In this document: positions 6,601-9,795 of the stretch, piece by piece
Position numbering within the stretch: the first letter of the stretch is position 1
How the letters are laid out: every line of letters starts with the position of its first letter
DNA from: Actinomycetota bacterium
GTDB lineage: Bacteria > Actinomycetota > Actinomycetes > S36-B12 > CAIYMF01
Assembly: GCA_009699025.1 (NCBI GenBank)
Contig: WLOZ01000044.1
Location: forward strand, 1 to 9,795
Direction: 5' to 3'
DNA length: 9,795 bases
Notes under the pieces: generated by a model
Seen by the model: only the letters and a program-made list of their open reading frames with translations
The model's database searches: none
What the model was told of the DNA's origin: nothing
Made by a program: the position numbers and the translations under genes

Positions 6601-6653
6601 TCCATGCGAAAGCGTCACACCCGCCCCCGGTGGGTGTGACGCTTTCGCATGGA
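6601..6653. terminator. Large, nearly perfect hairpin between gpsA and the convergent PLP-enzyme gene
   Basis: Arms at 6601-6622 and 6632-6653 are perfectly complementary over 22 bp; a G-U and two G-C pairs extend the stem to 25 bp, leaving a CCC loop at 6626-6628. It lies 76 nt after the gpsA stop and 67 nt from the end of the opposing gene. Neither side has a T-run (AATAGG on the plus side, TTAGCG on the minus side). Bidirectional terminator is the best guess, as U-poor hairpins serve this role in actinobacteria; a dispersed repeat is the alternative. The rest of the 6525-6720 gap shows only a minor 5-bp inverted repeat near 6679-6695. Confidence 0.72.
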
Positions 6654-6720
6654 ATAGGAGATGAGTCGGAACGTCCTGCCGGAAGGCTCCCGGCGCGAAG
6701 CGTCCCGCAGACAGGGCGAC

Positions 6721-7845
6721 TTAGACGAGCAGCGCGCGGTTCAGGTCGAGCCAGAGGTCGTCGGCGTTCTCGATGCCCACGCTGAGCCGCAGCAGCCCCT
6801 CTGGCACGTCACCGGCCTCGCCTGGCCAACGGCGGCGGCGCTCGATCAGCGACTCAACCCCGCCCAGACTGGTGGCGTAGGTCCACAGCTCGACTGAGCG
6901 GCACACTCGGTCTGCGGCCTGGGCTGCCTCGGCGGCCTGCGCGCCACCGCGCACCACGATCGACATCATCGAGCCGAACCCCGAGCTCTGGCTCGCGGCC
7001 AGCGCGTGGCCGGGGTCAGTGGCGAGTCCGGGATAGTGCACCCGCTCGACCGACGGATGCGCGGCTAGCCGCTCGGCAAGGGCGCCGGCCGTGGCCTCGG
7101 AGCGGTCGAGTCGCAGCGCGAGCGTGCGTGCGCCGCGCACCGCGAGGTAGGCCTCGAGGGCTCCGGGAGCAGCCCCGAGCAGAACGCGCCGGGTGCGCAG
7201 GTACTCGGCGAGCTCGGTGTCGCGCGCCACCAGGGCGCCCATGAGCAGGTCGGAATGGCCGCCGATGAACTTCGTCACGCTGTGCAGTGCGATGTCGGCG
7301 CCGAGGTCGAGGGGGTGCTGGCGCAGGGGCGTGGCAAAGGTGTTGTCGACCAGCACTAGGGCTCCCGTCGAGCGGGCTGCTGCAATACCCGCGCGGATGT
7401 CGGTGACCTCCATCATGGGGTTCGTCGGCGACTCAATCCAGAGCAGCGCCGCCCCCTTGACAGCCTGGGTCAGTGCCTCGGTGTCGTCGGCCTGATAGTG
7501 GCGAAGTGACACTCGCCCGAGTTCGTGCAGCTCGCGCAGGCGCCACGCGGTTCCGGTGTAGCTATGGGTGGGTGCAGCGACGACTCCACCGGCAGGCACC
7601 AGTTCGAGCGCCGCGTTGACTGCCGCCATGCCCGAGGCGAAGGCCACGGCGGTGCCACCCTCGAGGTCGGCCAGCAGGTCCTCGAGCGAGGCGACGGTGG
7701 GCGATCCCTCGCGCGCGTATTCGAGCGGTCCCTCGGCGTGGAAGGAAGAGGCCGGAACAATGGGTGTGTTCAGAGGCGCGTCCGGGGTACGCGGGGGTCG
7801 TCCGGCCGACACCACGCGCGAGTCTGGTGCCCACTCAGCTGTCAT
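6721..7845 (-). CDS. Cys/Met-metabolism PLP enzyme (cystathionine gamma-synthase/lyase type)
   Basis: Members of this fold-type I family make or break cystathionine or related thioethers (MetB, CGL, MetC, MetZ, MGL). The protein has 374 residues, normal length. Visible landmarks are YAREGSPTVASLE (43-55), the SGMAA cofactor-phosphate loop (71-75), Tyr96 in HSYTGTAW, IESPTNPMMEVTDI (137-150), VDNTFATP with Asp167, and the PLP lysine Lys192 in SVTKFIGGHSD, followed by SLGGVESLIE (326-335) near the C-terminus. Several positions depart from the commonest forms: SPT in place of NPT, TGT in place of GGT, TKF in place of TKY. Specificity therefore cannot be read with confidence; gamma-synthase or gamma-lyase is likeliest. 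The gene converges with gpsA and diverges from ddl over 41 bp. There is no Shine-Dalgarno; a TAGCGT box ends 6 nt before ATG 7845, suggesting a leaderless mRNA. Confidence 0.9.
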   Translation of the reverse strand: MTAEWAPDSRVVSAGRPPRTPDAPLNTPIVPASSFHAEGPLEYAREGSPTVASLEDLLADLEGGTAVAFASGMAAVNAALELVPAGGVVAAPTHSYTGTAWRLRELHELGRVSLRHYQADDTEALTQAVKGAALLWIESPTNPMMEVTDIRAGIAAARSTGALVLVDNTFATPLRQHPLDLGADIALHSVTKFIGGHSDLLMGALVARDTELAEYLRTRRVLLGAAPGALEAYLAVRGARTLALRLDRSEATAGALAERLAAHPSVERVHYPGLATDPGHALAASQSSGFGSMMSIVVRGGAQAAEAAQAADRVCRSVELWTYATSLGGVESLIERRRRWPGEAGDVPEGLLRLSVGIENADDLWLDLNRALLV

Positions 7846-7851
7846 GTCGTC

Positions 7852-7857
7852 ACGCTA
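7852..7857 (-). promoter_or_regulatory. Putative -10 box of the PLP-enzyme gene (leaderless)
   Basis: On the minus strand TAGCGT fits TAnnnT. Six bases separate it from ATG 7845, which puts the transcription start on the A of the start codon. No Shine-Dalgarno precedes the ATG, as expected for a leaderless mRNA. A convincing -35 is not seen. Confidence 0.5.
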
Positions 7858-7873
7858 CTGCGTGGGCTGCCGG

Positions 7874-7879
7874 TAGGCT
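7874..7879 (+). promoter_or_regulatory. Putative -10 box of ddl (leaderless)
   Basis: TAGGCT fits TAnnnT and lies 7 nt before GTG 7887, which would place the transcription start at or next to the first base of the start codon. No Shine-Dalgarno sequence is present. The box is back-to-back with the opposing -10 at 7852-7857. Confidence 0.5.
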
Positions 7880-7886
7880 CGCCAGC

Positions 7887-8999
7887 GTGGTGGAGCAGCC
7901 GAAGGTCCGCGTGGTGGTGCTCTTCGGAGGCCGCTCGAGCGAGCATGCCATCTCATGCGTGTCTGCCGGAAGCCTGCTCCGCGCCATCGACCGTAACCGC
8001 TACGAGGTGGTGCCCATCGGCATCGCGCCTGACGGCCGCTGGGTCGAGGTGTCCGATGACCCTGATCGGCTCATGATCGCCGACGGCGTGCTCCCGGAGG
8101 TCGAGTCGTCGGGCTCCGATGTCACGCTGCGGCAGCGGGCCGGATCGGTGACCCTGGCCGAGCTGGGTGGGGGCTGGGGTGAGTCTGGGGTCGATGTGGT
8201 GTTTCCAGTGCTGCACGGGCCGTGGGGCGAGGACGGCACCGTTCAGGGGCTGCTCGAGTTGGCCGGGGTGCCCTACGTGGGCTCAGGAGTCTTCGCCTCG
8301 GCCGCGGGCATGGACAAGGGGCATATGAAGTCGCTGGTGGTCGCGGCCGGACTCCCCACCGGCCCCTACGAGGTGGTCACTGACCGCCAGTGGCGCACCG
8401 ACCGTGAGTTCTCGCTAGCCCGATGTGCCGCGCTGGCCGATTCGCCCGGGCGTCCGCTGTTCGTCAAGCCCGCGCGTGCCGGCAGTAGCCTCGGCATCAC
8501 GCGGCTCACCGACCTCGCCGGGCTCGCGGCCGCTATCGAGGCCGCGCGAGTCCACGACCCCAAGGTGGTCGTCGAGGCCGGCATCGAGAACGCCCGCGAG
8601 GTCGAGTGCGCGGTGCTGGTCGTCGACGGCGTGCCGCAGGCCAGCGTGTGCGCCGAAATCGTGGTGCGCGGCGGCCACGACTTTTACGACTTCGAGGCTA
8701 AGTACCTCGACGATGCGGTCGATCTGGTGGTGCCGGCCGAACTGTCTGCCGACATCGAGGCACGGGTTCAGCAACTGGCAGTAGAGACCTTCGAGGTCCT
8801 CGGCTGCGAAGGTCTCGCGCGGGTCGACTTCTTTGTGCGGTCCGACGGCTCCGTGCTGCTCAACGAAATCAACACCATGCCCGGGTTCACGTCTATCTCG
8901 ATGTTTCCGCGGATGTGGGCGGCCAGCGGCATCGACTACCCGACGCTCATCGACCTGCTCATCTCAGACGCCCTCCGACGCGGCACCGGGCTGCGCTGA
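7887..8999 (+). CDS. ddl: D-alanine--D-alanine ligase
   Basis: Ddl joins two D-alanines with ATP, giving the dipeptide that ends the peptidoglycan stem peptide. From GTG 7887 the protein has 370 residues, as is usual for actinobacterial Ddl with its inserted N-terminal region. Family motifs are VLFGGRSSEH (11-20, substrate Glu19), FPVLHGPWGEDGT (106-118), the ATP-grasp segments PLFVKPARAGSSLGI (190-204) and EVECAVLV (238-245), and metal-binding ARVDFF (Asp313) and LLNEINTMPGFT (324-335). The omega-loop pair is Lys272-Tyr273 in FEAKYLD; Tyr there is the D-Ala form, whereas D-lactate ligases carry Phe, so a normal D-Ala-D-Ala product is expected. GTG 7890 is an alternative start. The protein frame is open upstream but overlaps the opposing gene. 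thiL starts 2 bp after the stop, so they form an operon. Confidence 0.97.
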   Translation: MVEQPKVRVVVLFGGRSSEHAISCVSAGSLLRAIDRNRYEVVPIGIAPDGRWVEVSDDPDRLMIADGVLPEVESSGSDVTLRQRAGSVTLAELGGGWGESGVDVVFPVLHGPWGEDGTVQGLLELAGVPYVGSGVFASAAGMDKGHMKSLVVAAGLPTGPYEVVTDRQWRTDREFSLARCAALADSPGRPLFVKPARAGSSLGITRLTDLAGLAAAIEAARVHDPKVVVEAGIENAREVECAVLVVDGVPQASVCAEIVVRGGHDFYDFEAKYLDDAVDLVVPAELSADIEARVQQLAVETFEVLGCEGLARVDFFVRSDGSVLLNEINTMPGFTSISMFPRMWAASGIDYPTLIDLLISDALRRGTGLR

Positions 9000-9001
9000 G
9001 C

Positions 9002-9795
9002 GTGGCCTCCGACGACCTCACCCTCGCCGATGTGGGCGAGTTTGCGCTGATCGACGTGCTGGCACAGGTATTCGTGGCCTCCGCCCGACCGTCGGTCGAG
9101 GTGGGCCTCGGCGACGACGCCGCGGTGCTTGCTGCCCCGTCAGGACGGCTGGTGGTAGCGGTCGACCAGATGGTCGAGGGGCGGCACTTCCGTCGCGACT
9201 GGTCGTCGGCGCACGATGTGGGGCGCAAGGCAGCGGCCCGCGCGATGAGCGATATCGCGGCAATGGGGGCGGTTCCCACCGCGCTTCTGGTCGCGCTCGC
9301 CGCGCCGGGAAGCCTCCCGCTGGCGTGGGCGCGCGAACTGGCCGAAGGTCTGGCCACCGAGGCGTCGGTGGTCGGCGCGTCGGTGGTGGGGGGTGACACG
9401 GCCGAGAGTCCGACGCTGGTGGTGTCGGTGACGGCCTTCGGAGACTCCGGCGATCGCGCCCTGGTGACGCGCTCGGGAGCGCGGCCCGGTGACGGCGTCT
9501 TTCTCGCTGGACGGCTCGGCCGAGCGGCCGCTGGGCTCACCGTGCTCAGTCGTGGGCACCGCCAGCCGAAGTCGGTGGTGGCAGCGCATCGAACTCCCGA
9601 GCCGCCCTACGCGGCAGGAGTCGCCGCGGCGGCCGCGGGGGCCACGTCGATGATCGACCTCAGCGACGGCCTGCTCGCCGATGCACGACACATCGCGACG
9701 GCGTCAGGCGTCGTGATCGACCTCGACCGAAGCCTGCTCGGCGGTGACGACGACGTGGAGGCCATGGCCCGCAACTTCGGACTCGACGTGTGGGA
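9002..9795 (+). CDS. thiL: Thiamine-monophosphate kinase, 3' end cut by window edge
   Basis: ThiL phosphorylates thiamine monophosphate to the active cofactor thiamine diphosphate. GTG 9002, 2 bp after the ddl stop, opens a frame of 264 full codons that runs off the window; I estimate some 50-70 C-terminal residues are missing. The start reads ASDDLTLADVGEFALID, typical of actinobacterial ThiL. Family motifs follow in order: GLGDDAAVL (35-43) binding Mg-ATP, DQMVEGRHF (55-63), the SDIAAMGA helix (83-90), GGDT (130-133), PGDGVFLAGRLG (162-173) and DLSDGL (219-224). Only a weak ribosome site precedes the GTG, so translation probably depends on coupling to ddl. Many actinobacteria have a small DUF3515 membrane-protein gene between ddl and thiL; it is absent here. 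Confidence 0.95.
   Translation, partial: MASDDLTLADVGEFALIDVLAQVFVASARPSVEVGLGDDAAVLAAPSGRLVVAVDQMVEGRHFRRDWSSAHDVGRKAAARAMSDIAAMGAVPTALLVALAAPGSLPLAWARELAEGLATEASVVGASVVGGDTAESPTLVVSVTAFGDSGDRALVTRSGARPGDGVFLAGRLGRAAAGLTVLSRGHRQPKSVVAAHRTPEPPYAAGVAAAAAGATSMIDLSDGLLADARHIATASGVVIDLDRSLLGGDDDVEAMARNFGLDVW

Noticed and set aside
6661..6897. Small plus-strand ORF beginning with GGAG directly before an ATG.
   Set aside because: The GGAG touches the ATG with no spacer, the ORF runs antisense to the conserved C-terminus of the PLP enzyme, and the translation shows no recognisable feature.
7764..7886. Upstream extension of ddl overlapping the opposing gene.
   Set aside because: Would place 41 codons antisense to the PLP-enzyme N-terminus with no family similarity; GTG 7887 has a well-placed -10 box.
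8959..9691. Overlapping minus-strand ORFs of 193 and 183 codons opposite ddl and thiL.
   Set aside because: Ser/Arg/Thr-rich composition typical of antisense shadows; the plus strand carries clear ThiL motifs throughout.
1..9795. tRNA genes, CRISPR arrays, insertion sequences or phage genes.
   Set aside because: I saw no cloverleaf-like block, no spaced direct repeats, no transposase or integrase motif, and no composition shift in any gap.

Overview
The window is a stretch of ordinary chromosome from a high-GC Gram-positive bacterium (Actinomycetota). The reasons are the uniformly G/C-rich third codon positions, frequent GTG starts, promoter-like TAnnnT boxes placed 6-7 nt before start codons, and the gene order. 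An IclR-type regulator diverging from leuCD, then hup, cofC/fbiD, plsC, gpsA, ddl and thiL is a recognisable actinobacterial neighbourhood. It resembles what I recall from Propionibacteriales/Nocardioides-like genomes, but I cannot fix the genus from the sequence.

Layout. A 5'-truncated SGNH-hydrolase-like gene (1-768, +) runs tail-to-tail into ndgR/ltbR (705-1421, -), overlapping it by 64 bp. A 60-bp divergent promoter region with a clear inverted repeat separates ndgR from leuC (1482-2888) and leuD (2901-3497). After a 131-bp gap comes the HU-type nucleoid protein gene (3629-3952), closed by a strong hairpin (3966-3998) shared with the convergent cofC/fbiD gene (4015-4656, -). A 96-bp divergent spacer leads to plsC (4753-5523), whose stop overlaps the start of gpsA (5520-6524) in an ATGA junction. 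A nearly perfect 53-bp hairpin (6601-6653) lies between gpsA and a convergent Cys/Met-metabolism PLP enzyme gene (6721-7845, -). That gene diverges, across only 41 bp, from ddl (7887-8999), and thiL (9002 to the window end, truncated) follows 2 bp after the ddl stop. No stretch longer than about 200 bases lacks a gene.

How the genes fit together. LeuC and LeuD form isopropylmalate isomerase, and the adjacent IclR protein is the expected regulator of that step. PlsC and GpsA are coupled steps of phospholipid synthesis. Ddl feeds peptidoglycan synthesis, ThiL makes thiamine diphosphate, CofC/FbiD serves coenzyme F420 synthesis, and the PLP enzyme belongs to transsulfuration or methionine metabolism. 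All reading frames appear intact apart from the two cut by the window edges.

I found no mobile element, CRISPR array, tRNA, rRNA or convincing new system. The points worth a second look are regulatory: a probable NdgR operator overlapping a leaderless ndgR promoter, back-to-back leaderless promoters between the PLP enzyme gene and ddl, two strong intergenic hairpins, and one gene-end overlap.
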